Made by a program: the position numbers and the translations under genes
The notes under the pieces: model-generated
The model's input: only the letters and a program-made list of their open reading frames with translations
What the model was told of the DNA's origin: nothing
The model's database searches: none
Shown: piece after piece, positions 47,585-56,560 of the stretch
Layout of the letters: every line of letters starts with the position of its first letter
How positions within the stretch are numbered: position 1 is the first letter of the stretch
Source of the DNA: Alcanivorax quisquiliarum
GTDB taxonomy: Bacteria; Pseudomonadota; Gammaproteobacteria; Pseudomonadales; Alcanivoracaceae
Direction of reading: 5' to 3'
Assembly: GCF_023051175.1 (NCBI RefSeq)
Contig: NZ_JALKII010000002.1
Span: 1 to 64,000 of the forward strand
DNA: 64,000 nt

Positions 47585-48892
47585 TCATTCCTGCTTCGTC
47601 AGCGTCTCGCGCCGCTGCCGGGCAACGCTCAGGCCCATGCCCGTGGCCGCCCAGCCCAGTGCTATCCCGGCGCCAATCAGCATCGCCAGCGACGGCAGGC
47701 TTTCCAGCAGATCCAGGCCGCGCTTGACCCAACCGCTCACCGCATCGCCACCTCGATAGATCACCGTATCAATGAAATTTTTGGCTTTGTACTTCTGCTC
47801 CGCCGGCAACACCGTGTACAGCATTTCACGGCCCGGCCGCACAAACGCATATTCGCCCGCCCGGCGCACCACCATCACCACCACGAACACGGCAAACACC
47901 GGCGCCAGCGCCAACCACAAGAACCCGGCCGCAACCACCAGCGGCACCGCCACCAGCAACACCCCCACCCCAAGCTTTTGCGCCACCCGGCCGGTGATGA
48001 ACAGCTGAGTCAGGATCGCCAGCCCCTGTACCACGGTATCGATCAGCCCGAACACCTGTGTTTGCCGGGTGCGGTCCGCAAAGTGCGCCTCCACCAATCG
48101 CGCCTGCTCAAAATATAAAAAGGTGCTCACACTGGCGAGCAAGATCACGAACAGTGCGATGCCCAGCAGATAGGGTGAGCGCAGCATTTGCGTCGCACCG
48201 GCAAATGGATTGCCGCCCAGCGGCTGGCGCCACTCCCCAGCCACCGGGGCAGCCGGCTGGGGATGTCGATCACGCCAGCGATAAAGCCAGCTTGCCGCGA
48301 CCGCACTCAACAACAGCAACACCGCCGACACCAACACCAGCCCAGCATGCCCCAACGGCGCCACCAGCAAGGCACCCAGGATCGGCCCGGCCAGGCCGCC
48401 AAAGCTTGCGCCACCTGCAATCAGACCGAACAGCCGCTTCGCCTGCGACGGCGCCAGCACATCGGCAAGCGCACTCCAGGCCAGCGAAATGGCCAGCAGG
48501 TTGAATACCGAGAGCCAGATATAAAAACCGCGAGCAATCCAGGGATCGTCCGGCCGCTGCAAAAAAGCCAGCGCAAACAGCACCAGATTGAACACAAAAA
48601 AAACGTACGCCCACGGCAACAACAGACGCCGTTCCACACGCGAGGCAAGCCAGCCGAACAACGGCAGCGCTGCCAACGTTGCCAAAAAAGTACCGGTGAA
48701 CAACCATTGGAGGTTTTGCACGCCACCCGCAATGCCCATGGTTTCGCGCACCGGGCGCAGCATGAAATAAGCCGTGAACAGCAGGAAAAACATCGACAGC
48801 CCCGCCGCCACAGGCGGGGCTTCGCGGGCTTCCACATTGAACAGCCGCGTGACTAGCCGCATTAGCGCTTGCGCGGCCGGGTGTGCCGCCAT
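47585..48892 (-). CDS. NTT-family (Npt1/Npt2-like) transporter
   Basis: This ~435-residue membrane protein has about twelve hydrophobic segments. Its start, FNVEAREAPPVAAGLSMFFLLFTAYFMLRPVRETMG, is typical of the Npt1/Npt2 NTP/NDP exchange transporter-like group within the major facilitator clan. Classical members exchange ATP for ADP in intracellular bacteria, but relatives in free-living bacteria are common and their substrates are unknown. The start at 48892 is 2 nt after the stop of the aldo/keto reductase, so the two are co-transcribed. No obvious ribosome site is seen. Confidence 0.78.
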   Translation of the reverse strand: MAAHPAAQALMRLVTRLFNVEAREAPPVAAGLSMFFLLFTAYFMLRPVRETMGIAGGVQNLQWLFTGTFLATLAALPLFGWLASRVERRLLLPWAYVFFVFNLVLFALAFLQRPDDPWIARGFYIWLSVFNLLAISLAWSALADVLAPSQAKRLFGLIAGGASFGGLAGPILGALLVAPLGHAGLVLVSAVLLLLSAVAASWLYRWRDRHPQPAAPVAGEWRQPLGGNPFAGATQMLRSPYLLGIALFVILLASVSTFLYFEQARLVEAHFADRTRQTQVFGLIDTVVQGLAILTQLFITGRVAQKLGVGVLLVAVPLVVAAGFLWLALAPVFAVFVVVMVVRRAGEYAFVRPGREMLYTVLPAEQKYKAKNFIDTVIYRGGDAVSGWVKRGLDLLESLPSLAMLIGAGIALGWAATGMGLSVARQRRETLTKQE

Positions 48893-48894
48893 CG

Positions 48895-49818
48895 TCAGCG
48901 GAACATCCGCACCAGCGCCTGTTGTTGCACTGCGCTGAGCAGCGGCCCGCGCCCGGCCTGCAATTGATCCGCCTGGCGATCGGGGCGGCTGGTGGCCGGG
49001 ATCACGGTGGTGACGGCCGGGTGGCTGATGGCAAACTTGAGAAACATCTGCGCCCAGGACGTAACGCCCACCTCGCCCGCCCAATCAGGCAACGGCGTGT
49101 CTTTCACGCCGGCAAACAGCCGGCCATCATCAAACGCCCGGTTGATCAGCACTGCGATGCCTTTCTCCTTCGCCAGCGGCAAGACCGTCTCGGCGGCGGC
49201 CGGGGCATTTACCGAATAATGAATCTGAATGAAATCCAATGGCTCGCTGCGCATTACCCGCTCAAGCTCCGGCAGGCCGCTGTCGAGGTAATGTGTCACA
49301 CCGACGTAGCGCGTTTTGCCCTGCTCTTTCAATTCGCGTGCATAAGGCAGCTGAATCTGCCACTGGCGCAGGTTATGCACAAACAGCAGCTCCACACGAT
49401 CCGTGCGCAAGCGGCGCAACGATTCCGCCCACTGCGCTTCGGCCGCTTCGCGGGTATCGGCGGCGATCTTGGTCGCCAGAAAACACTGATCGCGCCAGCC
49501 CCCTTCAGCCAGCAGCTGGCCCAGCACCGCATCGGCGCCGGCATAATTGGGCGCGGTATCGAACACCGTGGCGCCGCTTTCAAAGAAGATCCGCAGCACT
49601 TCTTTCAGGCCCTCGAACTTCGCCGTGCCCGGCGCCGCCTCGAAGCTGCCGGAGGTGCCGGCACCGATCACCGGCAGCAGCTCGCCGGTGGAAGGGATTG
49701 CCCGCTTGAGCAACTCGCCGCCAGCATCGTCGGCAAAAGACATGCTGGCGCGGGATGCCAGGGCAAGCCCGGCAGCAGTAGCCAGAGTGGTGTGCAGAAA
49801 ACGGCGGCGGGTCAGCAT
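48895..49818 (-). CDS. Tat-exported aldo/keto reductase
   Basis: This 307-residue protein has a twin-arginine signal (LTRRRFLHTTLATAAGLALASRASMSFA) followed by an aldo/keto reductase barrel: FDTAPNYAGADAVLGQLL contains the Asp/Tyr active-site segment, and VIPATSRPDRQADQ resembles the nucleotide-binding end. Export of an NADPH-type enzyme to the periplasm is notable. AAAGGAG precedes the ATG at 49818. It is followed closely by the NTT-like transporter. Confidence 0.85.
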   Translation of the reverse strand: MLTRRRFLHTTLATAAGLALASRASMSFADDAGGELLKRAIPSTGELLPVIGAGTSGSFEAAPGTAKFEGLKEVLRIFFESGATVFDTAPNYAGADAVLGQLLAEGGWRDQCFLATKIAADTREAAEAQWAESLRRLRTDRVELLFVHNLRQWQIQLPYARELKEQGKTRYVGVTHYLDSGLPELERVMRSEPLDFIQIHYSVNAPAAAETVLPLAKEKGIAVLINRAFDDGRLFAGVKDTPLPDWAGEVGVTSWAQMFLKFAISHPAVTTVIPATSRPDRQADQLQAGRGPLLSAVQQQALVRMFR

Positions 49819-49999
49819 CGGTGCGCTCCTTTGCGTGTGGAACAAGGTTTTCCCTATCCTAACCGGATGCGGCCGCAGCGCTAATGTTTATTCGCACGAG
49901 GTGTGACGCCTGGAGGGGAGCACACGGAAAGTGCGGTAGTCCGTAGTTCACGGTTCAACATCAGCATGGCATAAAAAGAGGATTTGCCACGCTGGCCCG

Positions 50000-50554
50000 C
50001 TAATTTTCTACCGCAACCCCCGGCAATACGCGCTCGATTGCCTCGATCAGCCGCGCATCATCCGGCTCGACGCGGCTGGAGAAAACATCCACTACGTTGC
50101 CATCCGCATCCAGCAGGTATTTGTAGAAATTCCAGCGCGGTGCGCTGCCGCTTTCTTCCGCAAGGTAGCGAAACAGCGGATGCGCGGCGCGGCCACGCAC
50201 TCGCTGCGGTGATGTCATGGTGAAGGTCACGCCGTAATCCAGATAGCAGACGCTGGCGGTCTTTTCCTCGTCCCGTGCTTCCTGCCGAAAATCGTTGGAG
50301 GGGACGCCGAGTACGTTGAGGCCGCGCTCATGATAATCACTGTATAGCGTTTGCAGCCCCTCGAACTGGCGCGTGAAACCACAGTGGCTGGCGGTATTCA
50401 CCACCAGCAGCGGCTGGCCACCAAACTGGCAAAGGTTCACCGTCTCGGATGAGTTGAGCTTTTGCAGTGTGTGTTGCAGCGGCAGCGGGCACTCGGTATC
50501 AGCAGTGGCGGCAGCGAACGGCGCCAGAAACAGTATCAGCAGGGCAACGCGCAT
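50000..50554 (-). CDS. Periplasmic glutathione peroxidase-like protein
   Basis: This 184-residue protein has a signal peptide of about 19 residues ending AAATA and a thioredoxin-like peroxidase fold. The peroxidatic Cys58 is in NTASHCGFT, and WNFYKYLLDADGNVVD contains the Trp/Asn pair of the glutathione peroxidase tetrad. PSNDFRQEARDE replaces the usual PCNQFxxQEP. It probably reduces peroxides in the periplasm using thioredoxin or similar thiols. It is a single gene. Confidence 0.88.
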   Translation of the reverse strand: MRVALLILFLAPFAAATADTECPLPLQHTLQKLNSSETVNLCQFGGQPLLVVNTASHCGFTRQFEGLQTLYSDYHERGLNVLGVPSNDFRQEARDEEKTASVCYLDYGVTFTMTSPQRVRGRAAHPLFRYLAEESGSAPRWNFYKYLLDADGNVVDVFSSRVEPDDARLIEAIERVLPGVAVEN

Positions 50555-50644
50555 GGTTTTCTCCTGTGGCGGCCACAGCAGGCCACCTATCGGTTCGGGC
50601 TGGCGGCGCAGGCGGTGGCGGGCAACCCACTGACAGGCAACCCA

Positions 50645-51235
50645 CTATAAGCCGCGCGTCCAGAACATCATGGGTTTCATGGTTTCATTATCATCCCCGA
50701 TATCCTGCCAGGGAAAGTAGGTCGTCAGGTGCGGCTGGCGCTGGTATCCGCGTGCCAGCCAAAGCGTGTCCAGCGCCCGGTAATCTGCCGGCCGCAGAGG
50801 ATGATCGGCCGGGCGCTGCACCGCACAGAACGTGGTGACGGGATAACCGTGCGCGGCGGCAAAGGCTTCCCGTTCGTCAAAGAAGCGGTGCCCCAGGCCC
50901 CGGCCGCGATAGGGCTTCTCCAGCACCGATTCACCAAAATAGAATACCGTTTCGGGTGCCACGCCCTGCCCCAGAAACGGGATCTGAAAGGCATCATCGG
51001 CATCGCTCACCGGCAAGCCGCTGGCTGCGCCCACCACTCGGCCGGCATCCAGCGCCAGCACTATCAGGCTTTGCGGCGATGCGGCATAGCGCCTGAGGTA
51101 ATCCCGCTCGTAGTGCTCCGAGCCTTCGTACAAATACGGCCACTCTTTGAACACCTGAATGCGCAGGCGCGCCACAGCATCCAGCCAGGGGAGGATGGCG
51201 TCACCGGACACGGGTTTCAGAATTACTTCGGTCAT
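50645..51235 (-). CDS. GNAT family N-acetyltransferase
   Basis: This ~196-residue protein has LRIQVFKEWPYLYEGS at the start and the acetyl-CoA pyrophosphate loop in EKPYRGRGLGHRFFDERE. Members acetylate small molecules or proteins; the substrate is unknown. I chose the ATG at 51235; an ATG at 51268 adds 11 residues, and neither has a strong ribosome site. The frame stays open beyond into the next gene's region without similarity. Confidence 0.75.
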   Translation of the reverse strand: MTEVILKPVSGDAILPWLDAVARLRIQVFKEWPYLYEGSEHYERDYLRRYAASPQSLIVLALDAGRVVGAASGLPVSDADDAFQIPFLGQGVAPETVFYFGESVLEKPYRGRGLGHRFFDEREAFAAAHGYPVTTFCAVQRPADHPLRPADYRALDTLWLARGYQRQPHLTTYFPWQDIGDDNETMKPMMFWTRGL

Positions 51236-51347
51236 AGCGCGAAAAGCCTGTGGGGAATGAATACGCATTATGGAGGTAGCAACAGCCAGACGCGAATCAG
51301 GCCGGCGCCTGCTCTCGGCTGCGCCACGGCCCACCATTCTGTCGAGG

Positions 51348-51680
51348 CTAACGGCTGATGATTTCCTGGCGGCCCATGGCGGCAAGCACTTCCTGCTCTG
51401 CCACCTGATACACCTCGGCGCCGTGCTCGGCAAGCATCTCGGCCAGCACCGTGCGCAACTTGCGGCACGCTGCTGGCGTGAAAAGCGGCGCGCCGTCGAC
51501 AAAATTGAACACTTGTTCCGGCGCATCATCAGGGTGAAAAGCCAACCGGCGCGCTGCCATGGTGTGCCACCAGCGCGCAAGGCCGGTGGGGCTGCGATCA
51601 TCCCAATCGGGAATCTGTGCGGTATCCACCGGCCGCTGGGGTGGCAGGGAAGACCAGGGGAAAGCTGATTGCTCGGGCAT
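51348..51680 (-). CDS. Hypothetical protein
   Basis: This 110-residue protein is soluble, with WDDRSPTGLARWWHTMAARRLAFHPDDAPEQVF and FTPAACRKLRTVLAEMLAEHGAEVYQVA. The end looks helical. I do not recognise a family. A GGAGGTGCCCC sequence lies before the ATG at 51680, which supports translation. It precedes the GNAT gene on the same strand by 112 nt. Confidence 0.6.
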   Translation of the reverse strand: MPEQSAFPWSSLPPQRPVDTAQIPDWDDRSPTGLARWWHTMAARRLAFHPDDAPEQVFNFVDGAPLFTPAACRKLRTVLAEMLAEHGAEVYQVAEQEVLAAMGRQEIISR

Positions 51681-51731
51681 GGGGCACCTCCGACTGCCCC
51701 CAGCCTAGCAAAACACTGATCGTATGAACAG

Positions 51732-52469
51732 TTATCGGCTGCCTGCAACAATCAGGCTGGCGCCGGTAAACAGCAGCAACACGTAGACAATCTGGCGAAA
51801 GCGCTGTTCATTTGTATGCCGATGCAGCCATTCACCCAGCACCACACCGGCCACCAGCAATGGCATGTACCACAGCACCCGCGGCAACGCCGGCAGCAGG
51901 CTGCCATCCAGCAGAAACACCAGCGTCAGCAGTGAGTTAAGGCAGAACCAGACGCACACCAGCGTGGCCCGAAAGCGCGCCTTGTCCAGCGAGGCACCCG
52001 CCAGCGCATACACCAGCAGAGGGCCGCCGGAAGCAAACAGGCCATGGGTGACGCCGGCGCCCCCAACCAATAGCCGGGTCAGCCAGCGCGGGTGAGCCTC
52101 ACGGGCCTGTGCGCGCCACATCAGCCACAGCTCTCGCGAGGCAAACCAGATGATCAGCGCACCGAACAGCATCTTGCTCACCGTGTCGCCCAGCGCCGGC
52201 CGTAACAGATAGCCGGCCAGTGTGCCTGCGGCCATTAGCGGCAGGATCACGCGCAGCAACGTTGGCTTGTGAATGAAACGCCGGTGCCGCAGGGTGAGGT
52301 AGCCGCTCATGAAGATATTCAACGGCACCAGCACCACGAGCACCTCGCTCATGGGCAGCATCAATGTGCCCAGCGAAAGGGCGATCACGATACTGCCAAA
52401 GCCGGTGACCGCCTCGACCGTGTAAGCCACCAGAATAAACAGGCCAAGCCACAGCCAGGGTTCCATCAC
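51732..52469 (-). CDS. TSUP (TauE/SafE) family permease
   Basis: This 245-residue membrane protein has about seven to eight hydrophobic segments and the TSUP features VEAVTGFGSIVIALSLG near the N-terminus and GGAGVTHGLFASGGPLLVYAL in the second half. The family exports or imports sulfite, sulfoacetate or other small anions. It overlaps the SDR gene by 4 nt and is the last member of a five-gene operon. Confidence 0.88.
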   Translation of the reverse strand: MMEPWLWLGLFILVAYTVEAVTGFGSIVIALSLGTLMLPMSEVLVVLVPLNIFMSGYLTLRHRRFIHKPTLLRVILPLMAAGTLAGYLLRPALGDTVSKMLFGALIIWFASRELWLMWRAQAREAHPRWLTRLLVGGAGVTHGLFASGGPLLVYALAGASLDKARFRATLVCVWFCLNSLLTLVFLLDGSLLPALPRVLWYMPLLVAGVVLGEWLHRHTNEQRFRQIVYVLLLFTGASLIVAGSR

Positions 52470-53254
52470 TGCTCAAGCTCCACGGCAAATTTTTTCATCA
52501 TGATGCGCAAATAAAGATCCGGCGCGATGCGCCATAGCAAGCTGCCGAAAACCGCTAGCCTATCCGAGTAGACGCGCTTGCGACGGGCCAGCCAGGCAGC
52601 ATGGATACGCTCGGCCATCCATTCGGCACTCTTCATCTTCCCCACCATCGAACGCGCATGCCGCGCCGGCTGCCCGTCAAAACCCAGTGCATGTTGCTCG
52701 ATGGGTGTATCCAGAAAGCTCGGATAGGCCATCAGCACATGCACGCCGTGGCGCTGCTCTTCACAGCGCAACACCTCAAACGACTGCGCCAGCGCACTTT
52801 TTGCTGCACAATACGCGGCACGGCCGAGCACCGGCATCCAGCCGGCCATGGAGCCGATATTGATGATCCCGCCTTGCCCCCGGCGCAGATCAGGCAGGCA
52901 TTGCAGGGCAAGCGCCAGCGGCGCCTCCCAATCAACGCGCATAACCTGCGAGAGCACGCGCATCTCGGTTTTTTTCAACAGTGAACGGTGGGTGATGCCG
53001 GCATTGTTGATCAACACCCGCACGCCGCCGAAGCGCTCTCGCGCCAGCGTCACCAGCGCCGCCTGGTGCGTGCTATCCGCGATATCGCCCGCCAGTGCGG
53101 CAACACGCTCTGGCGTGCCCAACTGTGCAACCCGCTCTGCCAGGGCGGCAGCGTTCAAGTCTGCCAGCACAATATTTTCACCGTGCCGGTGAAAGACCTT
53201 CGCCAATGCCCAGCCGAGCCCGCCGGCTGCGCCGGTAATAAGAATTGCGCTCAT
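52466..53254 (-). CDS. Short-chain dehydrogenase
   Basis: This 262-residue SDR has TGAAGGLGWALAKVF for NAD(P) binding, NNAGI, and the catalytic YCAAKSAL. The C-terminal basic tail and FGSLLWRIAPDLYLRIMMKKF suggest membrane association, as in several lipid-active SDRs. It overlaps both neighbours by 4 nt in an operon with an epimerase-like gene, a bile-acid-type symporter and a flavin monooxygenase. The substrate may be a hydrophobic alcohol or ketone. Confidence 0.88.
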   Translation of the reverse strand: MSAILITGAAGGLGWALAKVFHRHGENIVLADLNAAALAERVAQLGTPERVAALAGDIADSTHQAALVTLARERFGGVRVLINNAGITHRSLLKKTEMRVLSQVMRVDWEAPLALALQCLPDLRRGQGGIINIGSMAGWMPVLGRAAYCAAKSALAQSFEVLRCEEQRHGVHVLMAYPSFLDTPIEQHALGFDGQPARHARSMVGKMKSAEWMAERIHAAWLARRKRVYSDRLAVFGSLLWRIAPDLYLRIMMKKFAVELEQ

Positions 53255-54189
53255 AAATCGCCCCGCGCTCGTGCATGCTCAACGTAATATGCAAACGCCT
53301 GGGCCGATGTTTTTTCCGGCTGATAACCAAACTCTTCCTTCAATCTGCGATTGCTCAGCACTGGCCGGTAGCGAAGAAAATTGATTTGCTCCGGGCCGTA
53401 GCGCCCAAGGCCGCTTTTTTTGCCCAACCACAGTGCGGCGCGCAATACCGAGGGCGGCAAAGTCAGCACTGGTTTACCCAGCACTTCCGCAATCTGGTAA
53501 ATCGTCAAGGCGCCGTCACCGGCCATATTGTAGATACCAGCGATGCTCTCGCGGATGCCATGCTCCATGGCCCGGATCACGTCCTCGTCCCAGATAAAGA
53601 CAAACGGCGAATCACTGCCCTGGATCGCCAGCAGCCGGCGGCGAGCGAACAATGCGGTAATCAGATTGCGTGTTTGCGCACCGATGATCGTGCCCGGCCG
53701 AAACACCAGTTGTGCAAGCTGCGGGTACTCGTGACGAAACTCGGCGAGCATTTCCTCCACCAGCCGCTTGTGATCCGAGTAGGCGAACTCGGGGTTGCCT
53801 CGCAACGCATCCTGCTCATCGATCCAGGCCGGGTTATCTGCATGGTAGCCGTATGCAGCGCCCGAGCTTGCGAGCGTCACGTGGGACACGCCCGCGCGTA
53901 CCGCGCACAACATCACGTTACGAGTGCCATTCACATCAATATCGTAATCGCGCTCGCGATCACCGCTGGCTTCGAGCACGGAGGCAAGATGCACGACATG
54001 GGTAATTTCCTCCGCCTCCATCAACCGCTGGAGCGCCGCATCGCGCACATCCAGCAGGTGAATCGGGAACGGCACATCATCACGGCCCCGGATGTCGGCA
54101 CCTGCCACATGGAAATCCTGCGCCAGACGGCGCCCCAGCAAGCTGCCCACATAGCCCGCAGCCCCGGTAATCAGAATTCGCTTCTTCAT
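53251..54189 (-). CDS. NAD-dependent epimerase/dehydratase family protein
   Basis: This 312-residue extended SDR starts MKKRILITGAAGYVGSLLG and has YSDHK as the catalytic YxxxK and FRPGTIIG later. Extended SDRs of this group include sugar epimerases and 3-beta-hydroxysteroid dehydrogenase-like enzymes; context with a symporter of the bile-acid family makes the latter worth considering. GGAGGGG precedes the ATG at 54189, which overlaps the symporter stop by 4 nt. Confidence 0.87.
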   Translation of the reverse strand: MKKRILITGAAGYVGSLLGRRLAQDFHVAGADIRGRDDVPFPIHLLDVRDAALQRLMEAEEITHVVHLASVLEASGDRERDYDIDVNGTRNVMLCAVRAGVSHVTLASSGAAYGYHADNPAWIDEQDALRGNPEFAYSDHKRLVEEMLAEFRHEYPQLAQLVFRPGTIIGAQTRNLITALFARRRLLAIQGSDSPFVFIWDEDVIRAMEHGIRESIAGIYNMAGDGALTIYQIAEVLGKPVLTLPPSVLRAALWLGKKSGLGRYGPEQINFLRYRPVLSNRRLKEEFGYQPEKTSAQAFAYYVEHARARGDL

Positions 54190-55097
54190 GCCCCCTCCTG
54201 TGCCGGGACGATCGCCTTGCGCGACCAGAACAGCGCCACTGTCAGCCCGCTCACCAGATGCCACACTCCCCAGAATGCGGTAATGAGCATCATGCTGCCG
54301 GCCTCGGGGAAGAACGTGAATAAAATGACCAGCCCCAGCCCCGAGTTCTGGATACCGATTTCCAGCGTCACGGCGCGCTTGTCCGCATCCGGCAGGCGTG
54401 TCAGCCTCGCCAGCACATAGCCCAGTGAAAGCGCGAGCAGGTTATGAATAACGACCAGCCAGAAAAATGTATGGAAACGGGAGGTGAACAGCTCGACATT
54501 GTTACCAAAGGCGATACCGACGAAGCCCAGAAACACGGCGATCGCGATAGTGCGCAACGGCCGCTCGCTACGCTCGGCAAAGCGGGGGAAGCGGCTGCCC
54601 GCCCACATGCCCAGTAACATCGGAATAGCCAACACCAGCACGACCAGAATCAGGATATTGAGCGGGTCCAGCGAGATGGCTGTAAGCAGCTCCCGTGTGT
54701 TCGGATTGAGATAGCCGTAGAGGGCAAAGTTGAGCGGTGTCAGCACCGTGGCGGCGAGGCTTGAAATAGCGGACATACTGACAGACACCGCCACGCTGCC
54801 ACGCGCCATCCAGGTCAGCACATTGGAAAACACACCACCGGGGCAGGCCGCCACCAGGATCATGCCTAGCGCCAGCTCCGCATCGATATTCAATAGCCAA
54901 GTCACCAGGCAAGTCAGCGACGGCAGCAACAGGAACTGCGCGACCATGCCGACGCCCGGCGCAACCGGCGCCACCAGAACACGGCGAAAATCATCCACGC
55001 GCAGTGTCAGCGAGACGCCAAACATCATGCAGGCCATGATGACGTTCAACGCAATCAGGCTGCCGGGATCAAAGTTGATCGGTATCGGCCCTGACAT
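54186..55097 (-). CDS. Bile acid:sodium symporter family (BASS) transporter
   Basis: This ~303-residue membrane protein has about nine or ten hydrophobic segments. ILVAACPGGVFSNVLTWMARGSVAVSVSMSA is the sodium-binding-type signature, and TLEIGIQNSGLGLVIL in the second half is the other. Family members carry bile acids, pantoate, 2-keto acids or sulfonates. I prefer the ATG at 55097, one base after the FMO stop; the frame is open to 55133. It sits second in the operon. Confidence 0.86.
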   Translation of the reverse strand: MSGPIPINFDPGSLIALNVIMACMMFGVSLTLRVDDFRRVLVAPVAPGVGMVAQFLLLPSLTCLVTWLLNIDAELALGMILVAACPGGVFSNVLTWMARGSVAVSVSMSAISSLAATVLTPLNFALYGYLNPNTRELLTAISLDPLNILILVVLVLAIPMLLGMWAGSRFPRFAERSERPLRTIAIAVFLGFVGIAFGNNVELFTSRFHTFFWLVVIHNLLALSLGYVLARLTRLPDADKRAVTLEIGIQNSGLGLVILFTFFPEAGSMMLITAFWGVWHLVSGLTVALFWSRKAIVPAQEGA

Positions 55098-55098
55098 T

Positions 55099-56430
55099 TC
55101 AACGCACCCCGGCGGCAGTTGAATCGAGGGCACCGCTCTTCACGCCCGTTTGCAACGCCTGGATCTGCGCCAGCACCGCCTTGCGGTAGCTTTCCTTGTG
55201 AACGTAATACGCCATACGCTCCAGCTTCAGATAATTGAAACCGCCATCCTCGGTATTGCCTGCTTCAGTGCGTTTTTGTTCGCGCAGCCGTTCGGCAGCT
55301 GCCGAGCCGTTAGCCAGCGCCCGGATAAACAGCGCCACCATTTTCGCCTGTTCATTGCGCCCTTCCCAACCAAGACCCGCCGCTTCAACCATACCCAACA
55401 TGAACAGGTTGTCGTGCTGCGGATGAAATACGTTGAGGTAAAGCTGCGGAGCACCCACGCCTTCCGGCCAGTTGAGATGTTCACGATCAATAAACGGGTA
55501 ATGCAGCTTGTAACCGGTGGCGGCCAGGATCAGATCATAATCAGCCGATTCGCCATCGGTAAAATGCACCGTATTGCCCTGTACCGATGCGATATCCCGG
55601 CGAGCGCGAATATCACCATGCCCGAGATGATGCAGCACCAGCGAATTCATTACCGGGTGCGATTCATAGATCCGGTAATCGGGATCCGGCAGGCCGTAGT
55701 TGGAGGGCCGCCCCATCACCATGCGAATAAGATGGCCGTCCAGCCACTGTTTCAGGCGGCGAGGCAGCTTCAGCTTGCCCAGCGTATCTATCGGGCGGCC
55801 AAACAGGAATTTGGGCAGAAAATAATACCCGCGCCGCAAGGAGAGATCGACGCTGCTGGCGTGGTGCACGGCATCCACCGCGATATCGGCACCCGAGTTG
55901 CCGCAACCCATCACCAGCACGCGCTGCCCGCTCAACTGCTGCGGCGAACGGTATTCGCTGGAATGCATCAGCCGGCCGGCAAACTCGCCGGGCAGCTCAG
56001 GCAGGTTGGGATGGTGCAAGGTGCCGTTGGCAATAAGCACTCCCTGGAAGCGGCGGGTACGGCGGATACCTTCACGCTCGGTGGTGACCAGCCAGCCATC
56101 GCCCTCGGGCTCCAGGCGCAGCACACGAGTCGCGAATTCATAGTGATCGTAGAGGCCGAAGTGCCGTGCATAATTCTGAAAATACGCCTGCATCTGGTCG
56201 TGACGAGGATAATCCGGAGTATCCCTGGCCATCGGAAACTCGGCGAATTCCGTCATCGTTTTTGACGAAATCAGATGCGCTGTTTCATACATGGTGCTGT
56301 GCGGATTATTGATATCCCACAAGCCGCCCACATCCACATGCTGCTCAAGGCCGACAAAGGGAATGCCCAGCCGGGACAAATTCCGGGCCGCGGCCAGCCC
56401 CATCGGGCCGGCACCTATTAACGCGTACAT
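55099..56430 (-). CDS. Flavin-containing monooxygenase
   Basis: This 443-residue FMO-type enzyme has the FAD motif GAGPMGLAAARNL at the N-terminus, the NADPH motif MGCGNSGADIA, and the FMO signature-like FAGRLMHSSEY. It oxygenates a soft nucleophile or carries out Baeyer-Villiger-like oxidation; the substrate is unknown. It is the first gene of the operon and is divergent from an AraC gene across 130 bp, which probably holds both promoters. Confidence 0.9.
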   Translation of the reverse strand: MYALIGAGPMGLAAARNLSRLGIPFVGLEQHVDVGGLWDINNPHSTMYETAHLISSKTMTEFAEFPMARDTPDYPRHDQMQAYFQNYARHFGLYDHYEFATRVLRLEPEGDGWLVTTEREGIRRTRRFQGVLIANGTLHHPNLPELPGEFAGRLMHSSEYRSPQQLSGQRVLVMGCGNSGADIAVDAVHHASSVDLSLRRGYYFLPKFLFGRPIDTLGKLKLPRRLKQWLDGHLIRMVMGRPSNYGLPDPDYRIYESHPVMNSLVLHHLGHGDIRARRDIASVQGNTVHFTDGESADYDLILAATGYKLHYPFIDREHLNWPEGVGAPQLYLNVFHPQHDNLFMLGMVEAAGLGWEGRNEQAKMVALFIRALANGSAAAERLREQKRTEAGNTEDGGFNYLKLERMAYYVHKESYRKAVLAQIQALQTGVKSGALDSTAAGVR

Positions 56431-56560
56431 AAGCTCTCCTTCTTGTTATGCTTGCCATGCGGGCAACTGTCTCAAGCCTAGGACAATGCAGCCACCTTGT
56501 ACCGGCTTTTTCAGGACGCCTGCCTGTCAATTCGAGACGGCCCCCTGCCAGGATATACGG

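Noticed and set aside
55150-56265. Plus-strand open frame of 371 codons
   Set aside because: It is antisense to the flavin monooxygenase gene, whose motifs are intact.
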